From Microbacterium thalassium (lineage in GTDB: Bacteria; Actinomycetota; Actinomycetes; Actinomycetales; Microbacteriaceae): a stretch of 64,000 bases of DNA. Both the position numbers and the translations under genes were made by a program. Below the pieces are notes generated by a model. It did not search any database. It saw only the letters and a program-made list of their open reading frames with translations, and was not told the origin of the DNA. Location of the stretch: NCBI RefSeq assembly GCF_014208045.1, contig NZ_JACHML010000001.1, positions 2,604,001 through 2,668,000 on the forward strand. The letters are read 5' to 3'. Below, one piece after another: positions 46,946-57,596 of this stretch; positions within the stretch are counted from its first letter, which is position 1; every line of letters begins with the position of its first letter.

Positions 46946-47310
46946 AGCGCCTCGATTCCGATGAGGTGCTCCACCGGTGCCGCCGCCGGGTCGCGTCCCA
47001 CGATCCCGATCACGTCGAGCCGCAGCATCCGCCCCCGCGCGTGCTCGGGGTGCGCGGCCGCCCACGCCGCTGCGAGACGCCACAGGCGACGCTGCTTCGC
47101 CGCCCCGACGGCCGCGAACGGGTGTCCGAACGCCTCGCCGCTGCGCGTCTTGACCTCGACGATCACCAGGTCGGCCCCCGACGCGGCGACGAGGTCGATC
47201 TCACCGCCCGGGCACCTCCAGTTGCGATCGAGGATCGCGTAGCCCTGCTCGGTCAGATGCCGTGCGGCGCGCTCCTCGCCCGCACGCCCGAGGTCGTCCT
47301 TGTCAGCCAT
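46942..47310 (-). CDS. yraN: YraN-family endonuclease-like protein
   Basis: A 122-residue protein with a restriction endonuclease-like fold: GEIDLVAASGADLVIVEVKTR holds the E-D-(E/V)xK active-site pattern. The N-terminus DDLGRAGEERAARHLTEQGYAILDRNWR is standard. It is a predicted nuclease of unknown role, often beside rnhB and comM as here. ATG at 47310; an upstream ATG at 47343 is not family-like. Confidence 0.9.
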   Translation of the reverse strand: MADKDDLGRAGEERAARHLTEQGYAILDRNWRCPGGEIDLVAASGADLVIVEVKTRSGEAFGHPFAAVGAAKQRRLWRLAAAWAAAHPEHARGRMLRLDVIGIVGRDPAAAPVEHLIGIEAL

Positions 47311-47419
47311 GACGGAATACTCACGGGCGCGAGGCCCGTGCATCCGCCGTCAGGACCGATGGTGGACGGACGCCGAGACGACAGAGGGTGGGGAGGAGAG
47401 GGCGCGGGGTCTGCGCGCG

Positions 47420-47743
47420 TCAGCTGTCGAGCGAGAGCTCGTCGGGCAGCTCGAAGTCCCGTCGCTGGAGCTCTTCGACGTTGACGTCCTTGAACGTCAG
47501 CACGCGCACCGACTTCACGAAGCGGTCGGCGCGGTAGATGTCCCACACCCAGACATCGTTCATCGAGATCTCGAAGTAGAAGTCGTTCTCGGTGTCGCGA
47601 CGCACGACATTCACCTCGTTCGCGAGGTAGAAGCGGCGCTCGGTCTCGATCACGTACTGGAACTGCGAGACGACGTCGCGGTACTCCTTGTACAGAGCCA
47701 GCTCGAGTTCGCGATCGTAGTCTTCGAAGACGTCGTCATCCAT
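47420..47743 (-). CDS. DUF2469-family protein
   Basis: A 107-residue acidic protein. The opening FEDYDRELELALYKEYRDVVSQFQYVIETERRFYL is highly conserved in actinobacteria, where it follows rnhB. Function unknown; cytoplasmic by composition. GGAGTCACC is before the ATG; a TAGGAT lies just upstream (9 nt from ATG) and could make its own short transcript. Spacing to rnhB is 23 bp. Confidence 0.88.
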   Translation of the reverse strand: MDDDVFEDYDRELELALYKEYRDVVSQFQYVIETERRFYLANEVNVVRRDTENDFYFEISMNDVWVWDIYRADRFVKSVRVLTFKDVNVEELQRRDFELPDELSLDS

Positions 47744-47766
47744 GGTGACTCCATCCTAGAGCCGCG

Positions 47767-48426
47767 TCAGAACAGCGTCGGTGCGTCGGCGATCGCCCAC
47801 GACGACCGATGATGCCGGCTGAGCCCGTGCTCGCGGATCGCGGCGCGATGGTCGGGGCTGGCGTACCCCTTGTTGCGCGCCCAGCCGTACACCGGCAGCT
47901 CCTGGTCGAGCTCGACCATCACGCGGTCACGGGCGACCTTCGCCAGGACGGATGCCGCGGCGGCGCTCGCGCAGTCGCGATCGGCCTTGATCACCGGGCG
48001 CACCTCGAGCCCGGCGGCCCCGGCCGGGGTGATGTAGTCGTAGTTGCCGTCGAGCAGCACGATGCCGTCCTCGGGCACGATGCCCTGATCGCGCAGCTGC
48101 TCGATCGCGCGCAGACACGCGATGCCGAGGGCGCGCATGATGCCGACGGCGTCGATCTCGTCGGAGCCCGCCCACCCCACGGCGCTCGCGGCGACCCACT
48201 CGGTCGCCCGAGCCGCGACGTCCTCGCGGCGCGCCTCGGGCACCAGCTTGGAGTCCCGCAGACCTCGGGGCACGCGCTTGCGCGCCCGCGGCGCGTCGAC
48301 CGCCACGGCGCCGACGGCGACCGGGCCGGCGAGGGCTCCGCGCCCGACCTCGTCGCACGCGATCAGGATGGCGTTGTCGGAGAGCAGACGCCTCTCGAGC
48401 GTCAGCTTGGGCTCGACGACGCTCAC
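47767..48426 (-). CDS. rnhB: Ribonuclease HII
   Basis: A 219-residue RNase HII that removes ribonucleotides and RNA from hybrids. Catalytic signature DEVGRGALAGP near residue 25, and KADRDCASAAAASVLAKVARD with the later carboxylates. GTG start overlaps the lepB stop by 4 bp. Part of rplS-lepB-rnhB-DUF2469-yraN-comM-dprA. Confidence 0.96.
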   Translation of the reverse strand: MSVVEPKLTLERRLLSDNAILIACDEVGRGALAGPVAVGAVAVDAPRARKRVPRGLRDSKLVPEARREDVAARATEWVAASAVGWAGSDEIDAVGIMRALGIACLRAIEQLRDQGIVPEDGIVLLDGNYDYITPAGAAGLEVRPVIKADRDCASAAAASVLAKVARDRVMVELDQELPVYGWARNKGYASPDHRAAIREHGLSRHHRSSWAIADAPTLF

Positions 48427-49214
48427 GACGCCGCTTCGGGGTCCGGCGCATCGGCCGGGTCCGGAACGCTCGAGAAGTCCTCGTGGTGGAAGTCCACGAG
48501 GCCGAACCGGTCGAACGGCCAGGTGATCAGGAAGACGCGCCCGACGACGTTCTCGATCGGGACGAAGCCCTTGCCCGGCTGATCGGTGTTGTAGCGGGAG
48601 TCCTTGGAGCGGTACCGGTTGTCGCCGAGCACCCACAGGCTGTCCTCGGGGACGACGACGTCGAACTCGTCCGCGGATGCGGCCGACTCGGCCGTCGGGA
48701 GCTTCAGGTAGTCCGTCTCGTCGATCGGCGTGCCGTTGACGGTGATCTGGCCCAGGGCGTTGCAGCACACGACGTGGTCGCCGGGAAGGCCGATCACGCG
48801 CTTGACCAGATGGTCGTCGCTGTCGGGAGCCGACAGGCCGACCAGCGAGAGCGCCCAGTCGACGCCCTCCACGAACGGCGATCGCTCCGGCGCCGTGCTT
48901 ACCGGCAGCCACCCGCCCGGATCGCGGAAGACCACGACGTCACCGCGGTCGTAGGAGCCGAAGCGCGGCGTGACCTCGTCGACGAGGATCCGGTCGCGGA
49001 TCTCCAGGGTGTCCTCCATCGACCCCGAGGGGATGTAGAACGAGCGCACGACGAACGTCTTGACGAGGAACGACACCAGCACGGCCACGACGACGATGAC
49101 CAGGACGTCCCGCAGGAAGCCGAGCCACCCTCGCCGCCGCGACGTCCGCAGCTCCCGCCGTCCGGCCGCCTCGCCGGACGGTGCCGCATGCACCGCGGTC
49201 TTCTCGCTCGTCAT
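48423..49214 (-). CDS. lepB: Signal peptidase I
   Basis: A 263-residue type I signal peptidase. One membrane anchor (about 35-54: LRDVLVIVVVAVLVSFLVKTF) is followed by the extracytoplasmic domain with catalytic Ser65 (IPSGSMEDTL) and general base Lys138 (HLVKRVIGLPGD). VPEDSLWVLGDNRYRSKDSR is the third box. It cleaves Sec signal peptides. ATG has GGAAGGACG upstream. It lies 140 bp after rplS with a terminator between, so it probably has its own promoter too; a weak TTGACA is at 49253-49258. Confidence 0.96.
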   Translation of the reverse strand: MTSEKTAVHAAPSGEAAGRRELRTSRRRGWLGFLRDVLVIVVVAVLVSFLVKTFVVRSFYIPSGSMEDTLEIRDRILVDEVTPRFGSYDRGDVVVFRDPGGWLPVSTAPERSPFVEGVDWALSLVGLSAPDSDDHLVKRVIGLPGDHVVCCNALGQITVNGTPIDETDYLKLPTAESAASADEFDVVVPEDSLWVLGDNRYRSKDSRYNTDQPGKGFVPIENVVGRVFLITWPFDRFGLVDFHHEDFSSVPDPADAPDPEAAS

Positions 49215-49311
49215 CCACGTCCTTCCGCGAGCCGGCCGCGAACACGACCCCCTGTCAAGGGTGCCACACGCCGGGTCGGTCGCCGCGGCGTCGCACGCAT
49301 CCGGAAATGCG

Positions 49312-49341
49312 AGAGCCCCGGTCCGAGCGGACCGGGGCTCT
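49312..49341 (-). terminator. rplS terminator
   Basis: A 13-bp perfect stem (49312-49324 with 49329-49341) and a GAGC loop, 12 bp after the rplS stop. Little U tract. Some transcripts may read into lepB. Confidence 0.75.
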
Positions 49342-49353
49342 TCGGCGACGAGA

Positions 49354-49701
49354 TCAGCTCTCGCGCTTCTCCTTGATCTTGGCCTTCTTGCCACGGAGGT
49401 TGCGCAGGTAGTAGAGCTTGGCGCGGCGGACGTCGCCGCGGGTCACGACCTCGATGTGGTCGATCGACGGGCTGTGCACCGGGAAGGTGCGCTCGACGCC
49501 CACCTGGAAGCTGATCTTGCGGACCGTGAAGGTCTCGCGCACGCCGTCGCCCGAGCGGCCGATGACGACGCCCTGGAAGACCTGGATGCGCGAGCGGTTG
49601 CCCTCGGTGATGTTGACGTGCACCTTGACGGTGTCACCGGGAGCGAAAGCGGGGATGTCCGAACGCAGCGATGCTGCGTCGACGGAGTCGAGGATCTGCA
49701 T
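49354..49701 (-). CDS. rplS: 50S ribosomal protein L19
   Basis: A 115-residue L19. Sequence blocks [45 protein letters not shown] and [17 protein letters not shown] are canonical. The promoter shares its -10 region with rpsP. In many bacteria rplS follows trmD; here it is 9.5 kb away. Confidence 0.97.
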   Translation of the reverse strand: MQILDSVDAASLRSDIPAFAPGDTVKVHVNITEGNRSRIQVFQGVVIGRSGDGVRETFTVRKISFQVGVERTFPVHSPSIDHIEVVTRGDVRRAKLYYLRNLRGKKAKIKEKRES

Positions 49702-49832
49702 GATCGTGTCTCTCTGCGACCGCCACAGGTCGATCGCGGAACGTATGGGAAAGGAAGTGGCGTACCCGAGGCCGGCGGTCGGACCGTCCGGCGGCTCCCC
49801 TGAGGCAGAGCCTGGTCAGGGCACAAGAATCT

Positions 49833-49862
49833 ATTCTGCCACGGAGGGCGGGGTTCGGCCAA
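49833..49862 (-). promoter_or_regulatory. rplS promoter
   Basis: Minus-strand -10 CAGAAT (49833-49838) within TGGCAGAATAGA, 18-bp spacer, -35 TTGGCC (49857-49862). The same 12-bp -10 region occurs before rpsP. A leader of about 125 nt with pairing potential follows. Confidence 0.55.
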
Positions 49863-49868
49863 ACCGGA

Positions 49869-50366
49869 TCAGGCGGCCGGATTCTGCTTCTCGTTGACGA
49901 TGATCACCTGGGGCTCACGCTGCGGCTCGGGTCGGCTCGACGCCTCGGGCGAGAGGTACGTCATGCCCTCGGACACGCGCACGAACGCTCCCGTGGGACG
50001 CGCCTCGCGCCACAGCTGCCACAGCGACAGCCAGAACAGGCCCACGCCGACGACGATCGCGACGACGAAGGCCGCGGCCCACCACGACGGGTCGAAGAAG
50101 CCGAGCGCGATCACGAGAGCATGCCAGACGCCGAATCCGAGCACGTCCCACCACGACACGGCGCGATGCGCGCGGACCGTGCCACGGGCGCGCACCAGGA
50201 GCGTCATGAGCAGCTGCCACACGAACACCCCCGGGATGGCGAGGAACAGCACCCACAGGAAGGCCCACGCTCCGGCGCCGGTGACGGCCCAGCCGATGAG
50301 CAGCCACAGCGGCAACACGAACGCGGCCGGGATCATCCAGGCGAAGAACGCGCGACGCAGCCACAT
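49869..50366 (-). CDS. Small membrane protein, unknown function
   Basis: A 165-residue protein with four membrane segments (about 6-25, 30-55, 76-90, 92-115) rich in Trp, and a charged cytosolic tail with PEPQREPQVIIVNEKQNPAA. I do not recognise the family. Stop codon is immediately followed, in the direction of transcription, by the rplS -35. Divergent from map. Confidence 0.65.
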   Translation of the reverse strand: MWLRRAFFAWMIPAAFVLPLWLLIGWAVTGAGAWAFLWVLFLAIPGVFVWQLLMTLLVRARGTVRAHRAVSWWDVLGFGVWHALVIALGFFDPSWWAAAFVVAIVVGVGLFWLSLWQLWREARPTGAFVRVSEGMTYLSPEASSRPEPQREPQVIIVNEKQNPAA

Positions 50367-50486
50367 GCCTCGATGCTACGCCCGTCGCGCCCGCGTGTCG
50401 CCGGGTCGGGCGACGACACAGGGCGACCTCCCAGTTCCGGACGAGCGCGTCCGACAGAATGTAGAGGACGAGAGGACACCACACCC

Positions 50487-51269
50487 ATGATCGAACTGCG
50501 CACCCCCGCCGAGATCGAAGCGATGCGGCCGGCCGGCCGCTTCGTCGCCGAGACCCTGGCCACGCTGCGCGAAGAGACCACGGTCGGCACCAACCTCCTC
50601 GCGATCGACCGCCGCGCCCACGACCTGATCCGTCGCGCCGGCGCCACCTCGTGCTACATCGACTACCACCCCTCCTTCGGCGGCAGTCCGTTCGGCAAGG
50701 TCATCTGCACGTCCGTGAACGACGCGGTGCTCCACGGGCTCCCCCACGACTACGACCTGAAGGACGGCGACCTGGTCTCGCTCGACTTCGCCGTCTCCGT
50801 GGACGGCTGGGTCGCCGACTCGGCGATCTCGTTCGTCGTCGGCACGCCGCGCGACGAGGACCTGGCGCTCATCGACACGACCCAGCGCGCGCTGGCGGCC
50901 GCGATCGACGCCGCGGTGGTGGGCAACCGCATCGGCGACATCTCCCACGCGATCGCCCAGATCGCGCACGCCGACGGCTACTCGATCAACACCGACTTCG
51001 GCGGACACGGCGTCGGCCGCGTCATGCACGGCGACCCGCACGTGCCCAACGACGGCAAGCCCCGGCGCGGCTACCCGCTGCGGGCAGGGCTCGTCGTCGC
51101 GCTCGAGCCCTGGTTCCTGCGCACGACCGACGAGCTGATCACGGACGCCGACGGCTGGACGCTGCGCAGCGCGGACGGCTCACGCGGCGCCCACTCCGAG
51201 CACACGGTGGCCGTCACCGAGGACGGCCCGATCGTCCTCACCGACCGCTCGTTCCTCGGCGTCGACTAG
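50487..51269 (+). CDS. map: Type I methionine aminopeptidase
   Basis: A 260-residue MetAP that removes N-terminal Met. Metal ligands fit [11 protein letters not shown] (Asp), VADSAI (Asp), [11 protein letters not shown] (His), VALEPW (Glu) and HSEHTVAV (Glu). [11 protein letters not shown] is the substrate His loop. ATG is preceded by GAGAGGAC; the longer frame upstream is antisense to the small membrane protein. It overlaps treZ at the 3' end by 4 bp. Confidence 0.95.
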   Translation: MIELRTPAEIEAMRPAGRFVAETLATLREETTVGTNLLAIDRRAHDLIRRAGATSCYIDYHPSFGGSPFGKVICTSVNDAVLHGLPHDYDLKDGDLVSLDFAVSVDGWVADSAISFVVGTPRDEDLALIDTTQRALAAAIDAAVVGNRIGDISHAIAQIAHADGYSINTDFGGHGVGRVMHGDPHVPNDGKPRRGYPLRAGLVVALEPWFLRTTDELITDADGWTLRSADGSRGAHSEHTVAVTEDGPIVLTDRSFLGVD

Positions 51270-53008
51270 GAGCCCGCCCGCGCCGTCTCGACGACGGCGG
51301 CCGACTCGCTCGGGAGCGTCAGCGTCCCGCCGACCGGAGCCGCATCCGCGGTGGCGAGCAGCACCGTGCCGACGCGGTCGAACACCACCTCGCGATCGGT
51401 GAGGTTCACGAGCACCTCGACCGGGCCGCGCCCCAGGCGCACGGCGCGATGCGACGGATCGTCCCACACGACGTCCGCCGCGCCCAGTGACGCCAGCGCC
51501 GGATCGGTCAGCTCGGGCCGCTCCCGGCGCAGGCGCGCCAGAGCGCGGTACAGCTCGAGCAGGCGCGCGTGCTCACCCTGACGTGCCTCCTCCCACGCCA
51601 GCACGGACCGCCGGAACGTCTCGGGGTCCTGCGGATCGGGCACCTGCGACTCGTCCCAGCCCATGCGCGCGAACTCGCCGATGCGCCCCCGAGCCGTCGC
51701 CTCGCCGAGCTCGGGCTCGGGGTGCGACGTGAAGAACTGCCACGGCGTGGAGGCCCCCCACTCCTCCCCCATGAACAGCATCGGCGTCCCCGGCGCCGTC
51801 AGGGTGAGGACCGCCGCGACGGCGAGGCGGCCGGGCGACAGCGACTGCGAGAGCCGGTCGCCGATCGCGCGGTTGCCGATCTGGTCGTGGTCCTGGGCGA
51901 AGGTGACCAGGCGCCAGGCGGGCACCTCCTCCGGCACCGGCGCGCCGTGGGCGCGGCCGCGGAAGGACGAGAACGTGCCGTCGTGGAAGAACCCCCGCGT
52001 CCACACCTTGCCCAGCGCCTCGGGATCGGCGAAGTCCTCGTAGTAGCCGGCGGTCTCGCCGGTCAGCAGGACGTGCACGGCGTGATGCCAGTCGTCGCTC
52101 CACTGCGCCGTCAGCCCGTAGCCGCCCGCTTCGCGCGGCAGGATCAGCGTGGGATCGTTCAGATCGGATTCGGCGATGAGCGTGAGAGGCCGCTGCAGGT
52201 GCGCGGACAGGGCATCTGCGGACTCCGCCAGCTCGCGCAGGATGTGGACCGGCCCGTGGTCTGCGAGCGCATGGACGGCGTCCAGCCGCAGCGCATCGAC
52301 GTGGTACTCCTCGAACCACATCCGGGCGTTGTCGAGGATGACCGCGCGCACCTCGGGCTCGTCGAGGTCGATGCTCTCGCCCCACGACGTTCGGCTCTTC
52401 TCCCGCAGGTACGGTCCGAACTCGGGCAGATAGTTGCCGCTGGGCCCGAGGTGGTTGTAGACGACGTCCTGCACGACGGCGATGCCGGCGGCATGAGCGG
52501 CGTCGACGAAGCGTCGGTAGCCGTCGGGTCCGCCGTACGGCTCGTGGACGGCGAACCACAGCACGCCGTCGTAGCCCCAGTTCCACACGCCGTTGACGGC
52601 GTTGACCGGCAGCAGCTCGACGTGGGTGACGCCGAGCTGCGCCAGGTGCTCGAGCCGATCGGCGGCGGCGTCGAGAGTCCCCTCGGGCGTGAAGGTGCCC
52701 ACGTGCATCTCGTAGACGATGCCGCCCGCGAGGGGGCGACCGGTCCAGTCGTCGTCGGTCCACGCGAACGCCGCCGGGTCGACGTGCGCCGACAGGTCGT
52801 GCACACCGCGCGGCTGGCGCCGCGAGCGCGGATCCGGTCGCGCGGCGAGCGAATCGCCGAGCACGAACCCGTACTCGTCACCCGCCTCGAAGGTGATATC
52901 GCTCGTCCACACGCCCGGACGGGACGGATGCCGTGACATGCCGGCATCCGCATGACCCGGCCGGTGCAGCCGGACGCTGTCGGCTCGTGGAGCCCAGACC
53001 TCGATCAT
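51266..53008 (-). CDS. treZ: Malto-oligosyltrehalose trehalohydrolase
   Basis: A 580-residue GH13_10 enzyme that releases trehalose from the maltooligosyl trehalose made by TreY. A short N-terminal CBM48-like domain precedes the barrel; catalytic sites are [20 protein letters not shown] and [23 protein letters not shown] is typical. GAGGAG is 6 nt before the ATG at 53008; the ATG at 53014 directly abuts it and is less likely. Last gene of glgX-treY-treZ. Confidence 0.95.
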   Translation of the reverse strand: MIEVWAPRADSVRLHRPGHADAGMSRHPSRPGVWTSDITFEAGDEYGFVLGDSLAARPDPRSRRQPRGVHDLSAHVDPAAFAWTDDDWTGRPLAGGIVYEMHVGTFTPEGTLDAAADRLEHLAQLGVTHVELLPVNAVNGVWNWGYDGVLWFAVHEPYGGPDGYRRFVDAAHAAGIAVVQDVVYNHLGPSGNYLPEFGPYLREKSRTSWGESIDLDEPEVRAVILDNARMWFEEYHVDALRLDAVHALADHGPVHILRELAESADALSAHLQRPLTLIAESDLNDPTLILPREAGGYGLTAQWSDDWHHAVHVLLTGETAGYYEDFADPEALGKVWTRGFFHDGTFSSFRGRAHGAPVPEEVPAWRLVTFAQDHDQIGNRAIGDRLSQSLSPGRLAVAAVLTLTAPGTPMLFMGEEWGASTPWQFFTSHPEPELGEATARGRIGEFARMGWDESQVPDPQDPETFRRSVLAWEEARQGEHARLLELYRALARLRRERPELTDPALASLGAADVVWDDPSHRAVRLGRGPVEVLVNLTDREVVFDRVGTVLLATADAAPVGGTLTLPSESAAVVETARAGS

Positions 53009-53018
53009 CGCCATCTCC

Positions 53019-55349
53019 TCACGCAGGCAGCAGCAGCGCCACCGGGTACGTCGCGAGCACATCGGCCACGGCGACCGCCGAGCCCTCGAAGACGCGACCC
53101 GTGAACGCGTCCACGGTCGGGCCCGAGTGGCGCAGCAGCGTCGTGTCGCCCCAGCCGCCCCGGGCCGCGAGCCCCGCCGGCAGGCGCGTGGCCACGGCCA
53201 GAGCTCCGCCCCGGTCGAACGCGACCGCGTGTCCCGCGGCGGCGCCGACGACCTCCATCGGCGTGTACCGCTCGAACAGCTCCGGCCGGTCGCGGCGGGC
53301 GCGCAGCACGCGCGACGTGACCAGGAGCTTCGCCGCTCCGGTGTCGTCCACCGGCGGGATCCATCCGCCGTCGATGCGCGCCAGCAGCTCGCGGCGCCGC
53401 GCGAAGTCCACGGGGCGACGGTTGTCGGGGTCGACCAGCGACAGGTCCCACAGCTCGGTGCCCTGATAGACGTCGGGCACGCCGGGGCCGGCGAGCTGGA
53501 TGAGCTTGGCCGCCAGCGAGTTCGACCAGCCGTGAGTGCGGATCGACGCGACGAAGCCCTCGACCTCGGCGCGGGCTTCGCCGAACGCCGCATCGACGAC
53601 GCCGTGCAGGCGCCGTTCGAAGGCCTCGTCGGGCGCGAGCCAGTCGGTGTGCGCCCCCGACTCCCGCGCCGCCTTCTCGACGTAGGCGTGCAGGCGCTCG
53701 GGCGTCAGCGGCCACGCGCCGATCACCGCCTGCCAGACCAGCGCGTCGAAGCGCCCGTCTCCGCACGAAGCGACCGAGCGAAGCCTCTCGAGCGAATCCG
53801 CCCACTGCTGCGGCAGCTCGGCGAGCACGGACAGGCGCGCGCGCACGTCCTCGCTGCGCTTGGTGTCGTGGGTGGTCAGCGCCGTCAGCGTCCTCGGCCA
53901 CGCCGACTGCCGGCGCTCGAACGCGCGGTGGAGGCCCGCGACCGACAGCGAGAAGACCGACGGGTCGCCGCCGACCTCGGTGAGAGTCCCCAGGCGCGTC
54001 CAGCGGTAGAAGCCGGTGTCCTCCACGCCCTTGGCCATCACCGGGCCCGTCGTCTGCTGGAACCGGCGGGCGAGCTCGCCGTCGGCGTCGCCCAGCAGCG
54101 GCACGAGGCGCGCGATCGTGCCGGCGAGGTCGGGGCGGCGGCGGGTGGCTTCGGTCGCCGCGTGCTCGAGGTGGTCGACACCCGCCGGCAGGTACGAGCG
54201 GTACACCGGATAGCAGGCCAGCAGCTCGGCGAGGGCGTCCTGGGCGTGCGGGACGGGCACGTCGAGGCAGCGCACGAGCCGCAGCACCTCGGCGTGCTGC
54301 TCGGTGTCGGCGATCGTGCGCTTCGTGCCGTGGATGAGCTCCGCCCACGCCGGCGCGGCCTGGGAGCCGAGCCGCTCGTCGAGCGCGGCGAGCGGACCCT
54401 CCCCCGCGGGGTCGACCAGCACGCGATCGATCTCGGCCATCGCGTCGTAGCCGGTGGTGCCGTCCGTCTCCCACCACGGCGGAAGCCGCTCGGGGTGATC
54501 TGTCGCGGCATGCTCGAGGATCTTCTCGACGACGACGTACGCACCGCCGGTCGCGGCCGCCAGCGTCTCGAGGTACCGGCCGGGGTCGGCGAGCCCGTCC
54601 GGGTGGTCGATCCGCAGGCCGTCGGCCAGTCCGTCCCGCATCCAGCGCAGGACCTCGGCGTGCGCGGCCTCGAACACCCACGGCACCTCGACGCGCAGGC
54701 CCGCCAGGCCCGTCACCGTGAAGAAGCGCCGGTAGTTCAGGGCGGTCTCGGCTTCGCGCCAGTACACCACCTGCCAGTGCTGACGCGCGAGCACCGCCAG
54801 GACCTGATCGCGGTCCGCCGCGCCGCCTGCGGGAACGTCGTCGAACGTGCCGGACGCCAGCGGGAACTCCAGATCGAAGTACCGGGCGACCCCGGCCTCC
54901 GCGTCGATGCCGATGTCGGCGACGGCCTCGTCGAGCGGGGCCCCGAGCACGGGGAGCCGCAGGCGGCCGCCGCCGTACTCCCAGTCGATGTCGAACGCCC
55001 CGGCGAACCGCGACGCACGGCCGCGCTCGAGCACGTCCCACCACCACGCGTTCTCGCGCGGACGCGCGACGCCCATGTGGTTGGGGACGATGTCGACGAG
55101 GATGCCGAGGCCGCTCGCCCGGGCCGCGCCGGCGAACCGGCTGAGCGCATCGGGTCCGCCGCGCGCGGCATCCACCGTCGAGGTGTCGACGACGTCGTAC
55201 CCGTGCTCGCTCCCCGAGGCCGAGGCCAGCAGCGGCGACAGATACGCCCAGCCCGCGCCGAGGTCGCGCAGGTAGCCGGCCACGTCGGCCGCCGCATCCA
55301 GGTCGAATCCCGGACGGATCTGCAGGCGATACGTGGAGGCCGGTGTCAC
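53019..55349 (-). CDS. treY: Malto-oligosyltrehalose synthase
   Basis: A 776-residue GH13_26 enzyme that isomerises the reducing-end alpha-1,4 link of maltodextrin to alpha,alpha-1,1. Signs: [61 protein letters not shown] (nucleophile), VVEKILEH (acid/base), and [14 protein letters not shown]. The GTG start overlaps the stop of the upstream debranching gene by 4 bp. Confidence 0.96.
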   Translation of the reverse strand: MTPASTYRLQIRPGFDLDAAADVAGYLRDLGAGWAYLSPLLASASGSEHGYDVVDTSTVDAARGGPDALSRFAGAARASGLGILVDIVPNHMGVARPRENAWWWDVLERGRASRFAGAFDIDWEYGGGRLRLPVLGAPLDEAVADIGIDAEAGVARYFDLEFPLASGTFDDVPAGGAADRDQVLAVLARQHWQVVYWREAETALNYRRFFTVTGLAGLRVEVPWVFEAAHAEVLRWMRDGLADGLRIDHPDGLADPGRYLETLAAATGGAYVVVEKILEHAATDHPERLPPWWETDGTTGYDAMAEIDRVLVDPAGEGPLAALDERLGSQAAPAWAELIHGTKRTIADTEQHAEVLRLVRCLDVPVPHAQDALAELLACYPVYRSYLPAGVDHLEHAATEATRRRPDLAGTIARLVPLLGDADGELARRFQQTTGPVMAKGVEDTGFYRWTRLGTLTEVGGDPSVFSLSVAGLHRAFERRQSAWPRTLTALTTHDTKRSEDVRARLSVLAELPQQWADSLERLRSVASCGDGRFDALVWQAVIGAWPLTPERLHAYVEKAARESGAHTDWLAPDEAFERRLHGVVDAAFGEARAEVEGFVASIRTHGWSNSLAAKLIQLAGPGVPDVYQGTELWDLSLVDPDNRRPVDFARRRELLARIDGGWIPPVDDTGAAKLLVTSRVLRARRDRPELFERYTPMEVVGAAAGHAVAFDRGGALAVATRLPAGLAARGGWGDTTLLRHSGPTVDAFTGRVFEGSAVAVADVLATYPVALLLPA

Positions 55350-57568
55350 GACGAGCCGCTCGCCTCCATCTTGGGAGCGTGACCGGGCACGACCTCGATC
55401 GCTCCCGTCAGGGCGTGCGCGAGGGATGCCGCCACCGAGTGATCGGCCTCGACGTCTCCCTGCTCGTCGTGCTCGCACAGGACGATGAGCGCCTTGGCGT
55501 GCAGCATGACGCTGCCGCCCTGATCGATGGGCCCGACGTCGGCCAGTTCGCCGGCGGTGTCGACGAGCACGTCCCACCGCGGGCTGAAGTCGACCTCGGG
55601 CACGTGGAAGGCGATGTCCTCGTCGCCGGCGTTGAACAGCACGAGGAAGTGCTCGTCCTCGATCTCGTCGCCGCGACGATCGCGCTCGCGGATGCCGTCG
55701 CCGTTGAGGAAGACCCCGATCGCACGGCCGAAGCCCGAATCCCAGTCCTCGGGCTGCATGATGCTGCCGTCCGGCCGCAGCCACACGAGGTCGGGCACGG
55801 GCTCCCCCGCCTCGCGCCGGACCGGGCGGCCGTTGAAGAAGCGGCGGCGGCGGAACGTCGGATGCTCGCGCCGCAGGCGCGCCAGCGCCGCCGTGAACTC
55901 GATGAGCGGCTGGTCGGCGCTGTCCCAGTCGATCCAGGTGAGCTCGTTGTCCTGCGCGTACCCGTTGTTGTTGCCGCGCTGGGTGCGTCCCAGCTCGTCG
56001 CCGTGCAGCAGCATCGGCACCCCCTGGCTGAGCAGCAGCGTCGCGATGAAGTTGCGCTGCTGGCGCGCCCGCAGGGTGAGGATCCGGGGGTCGTCGGTGG
56101 GCCCCTCGGCGCCGTGGTTCCACGACCGGTTGTGGTCCTCGCCGTCCCGGCCGTCCTCGCCGTTGGCCTTGTTGTGCTTGCGGTTGTAGGACACGAGATC
56201 CCGCAGCGTGAAGCCGTCGTGTGCGGTGACGAAGTTGATCGACGCCACCGGCCACCGGCCCGAGTGCGCGTACAGATCGGCCGAACCGGTCAGACGCGAC
56301 GCGAACTCGCCGAGCGCCTGCGGCTCGCCCCGCCAGAAGTCGCGCACGGTGTCGCGGTACTTGCCGTTCCACTCCGTCCACTGGGGCGGGAAGTTGCCGA
56401 CCTGATAGCCGCCGGGCCCGACGTCCCACGGCTCGGCGATGAGCTTGACCTGCGACACCACCGGATCCTGCTGCACGAGTTCGAAGAAGGTCGCCAGGCG
56501 GTCGACGTCGTAGAACTCGCGCGCCAGCGCCGAGGCGAGGTCGAAGCGGAAGCCGTCGACGTGCATCTCGAGCACCCAGTACCGCAGCGAGTCCATGATC
56601 AGCTGCAGCGCATGCGGGTTGCCGACGTTGAGGCTGTTGCCGGTGCCCGTGTAGTCGGTGTAGTAGCGCTTGTCGCTCTGCTCGAGGCGGTAGTACGCCT
56701 CGTTGTCGATGCCGCGCATCGAGAGCATCGGCCCCAGATGGTTGCCCTCGGCGGTGTGGTTGTAGACCACATCGAGGATCACCTCGATGCCGGCGCTGTG
56801 GAGCGCCCGGACCATGCCCTTGAACTCCTGCACCTGGTTGCCGCGCTGGCCGGTGGCGGCGTAGGTGTTCTGGGGCGCGAAGAACGCGATGGTGTTGTAG
56901 CCCCAGTAGTTGGACAGGCCCTTCTCCTGCAGAAGCGAGTCGTTGACGAACTGGTGCACGGGCATCAGCTCGATGGCGGTCACCCCGAGCCGCTTGAGGT
57001 GATCGATGATCGCGGGGTGGGCGATCGCACTGTACGTGCCGCGGATCTCGTGGGGGATGTCGGGATGGCGCTGCGTGAGCCCCTTGACGTGCGCTTCGTA
57101 GATGAATGACTCCGCGTACGGCGTCTTCGGCTGGCGGTCGCCCGCCCAGTCGAAGAAGGGGTTGATGACGACGCCCTTCATCATCGACGACGCCGAGTCC
57201 TCGTCGTTGCGCGAGTCGGGCGAGCCGAAGTCGTAGCCGAACACCGACTGGCCCCACTCCACCTGGCCGTCGACGGCCTTCGCGTAGGGGTCCAGCAGGA
57301 GCTTGTTCGGGTTGAACCGCTGCCCCTTCGCCGGGTCGTACGGTCCGTGCACGCGGTACCCGTAGCGCTGGCCCGGCCCGATGTTCGGCAGGTACGCGTG
57401 CCACACGAACGCGTCGACCTCGACCAGCGGCACGCGCGTCTCTTTGCCGCGGTCGCCGAACAGGCACAGCTCGACGCGCTCGGCCCCTTCGCTGAACAGG
57501 GCGAAGTTCGTTCCGTTTCCGTCGAACGTCGCACCCAGCGGGTATGCCGATCCTGGCCAGGTCTCCAC
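55346..57568 (-). CDS. glgX: Glycogen debranching enzyme GlgX/TreX (second copy)
   Basis: A 740-residue GH13_11 isoamylase-type debranching enzyme. N-terminal CBM48 (to about 150), then catalytic DGFRFDLASAL, LIAEPWDVGPGGYQ and TAHDGFTLRDLVSYN; GDELGRTQRGNNNGYAQDN. First gene of the trehalose operon, so it most likely acts as TreX, feeding linear chains to TreY. GTG start has GGAGGA 6 nt upstream. The C-terminal tail (about 690-740) is an extra segment. Divergent in sequence from the copy at 24400. Confidence 0.94.
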   Translation of the reverse strand: METWPGSAYPLGATFDGNGTNFALFSEGAERVELCLFGDRGKETRVPLVEVDAFVWHAYLPNIGPGQRYGYRVHGPYDPAKGQRFNPNKLLLDPYAKAVDGQVEWGQSVFGYDFGSPDSRNDEDSASSMMKGVVINPFFDWAGDRQPKTPYAESFIYEAHVKGLTQRHPDIPHEIRGTYSAIAHPAIIDHLKRLGVTAIELMPVHQFVNDSLLQEKGLSNYWGYNTIAFFAPQNTYAATGQRGNQVQEFKGMVRALHSAGIEVILDVVYNHTAEGNHLGPMLSMRGIDNEAYYRLEQSDKRYYTDYTGTGNSLNVGNPHALQLIMDSLRYWVLEMHVDGFRFDLASALAREFYDVDRLATFFELVQQDPVVSQVKLIAEPWDVGPGGYQVGNFPPQWTEWNGKYRDTVRDFWRGEPQALGEFASRLTGSADLYAHSGRWPVASINFVTAHDGFTLRDLVSYNRKHNKANGEDGRDGEDHNRSWNHGAEGPTDDPRILTLRARQQRNFIATLLLSQGVPMLLHGDELGRTQRGNNNGYAQDNELTWIDWDSADQPLIEFTAALARLRREHPTFRRRRFFNGRPVRREAGEPVPDLVWLRPDGSIMQPEDWDSGFGRAIGVFLNGDGIRERDRRGDEIEDEHFLVLFNAGDEDIAFHVPEVDFSPRWDVLVDTAGELADVGPIDQGGSVMLHAKALIVLCEHDEQGDVEADHSVAASLAHALTGAIEVVPGHAPKMEASGSS

Positions 57569-57590
57569 GCAGTCTCCTCCCGAACTCCCC

Positions 57591-57596
57591 ACATTA
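57591..57596 (-). promoter_or_regulatory. -10 element of glgX-treY-treZ
   Basis: TAATGT on the minus strand, 22 nt before the GTG start, leaving a short leader with GGAGGA. Confidence 0.5.

Noticed and set aside
49253..49258. TTGACA on the minus strand before lepB as a strong promoter
   Set aside because: No TANNNT-type -10 lies 16-18 bp downstream (CCGGCT only). Kept only as a remark under lepB.
53005..55047. Second long frame over treY
   Set aside because: Arg/Ala-rich shadow; treY motifs are all in the other frame.
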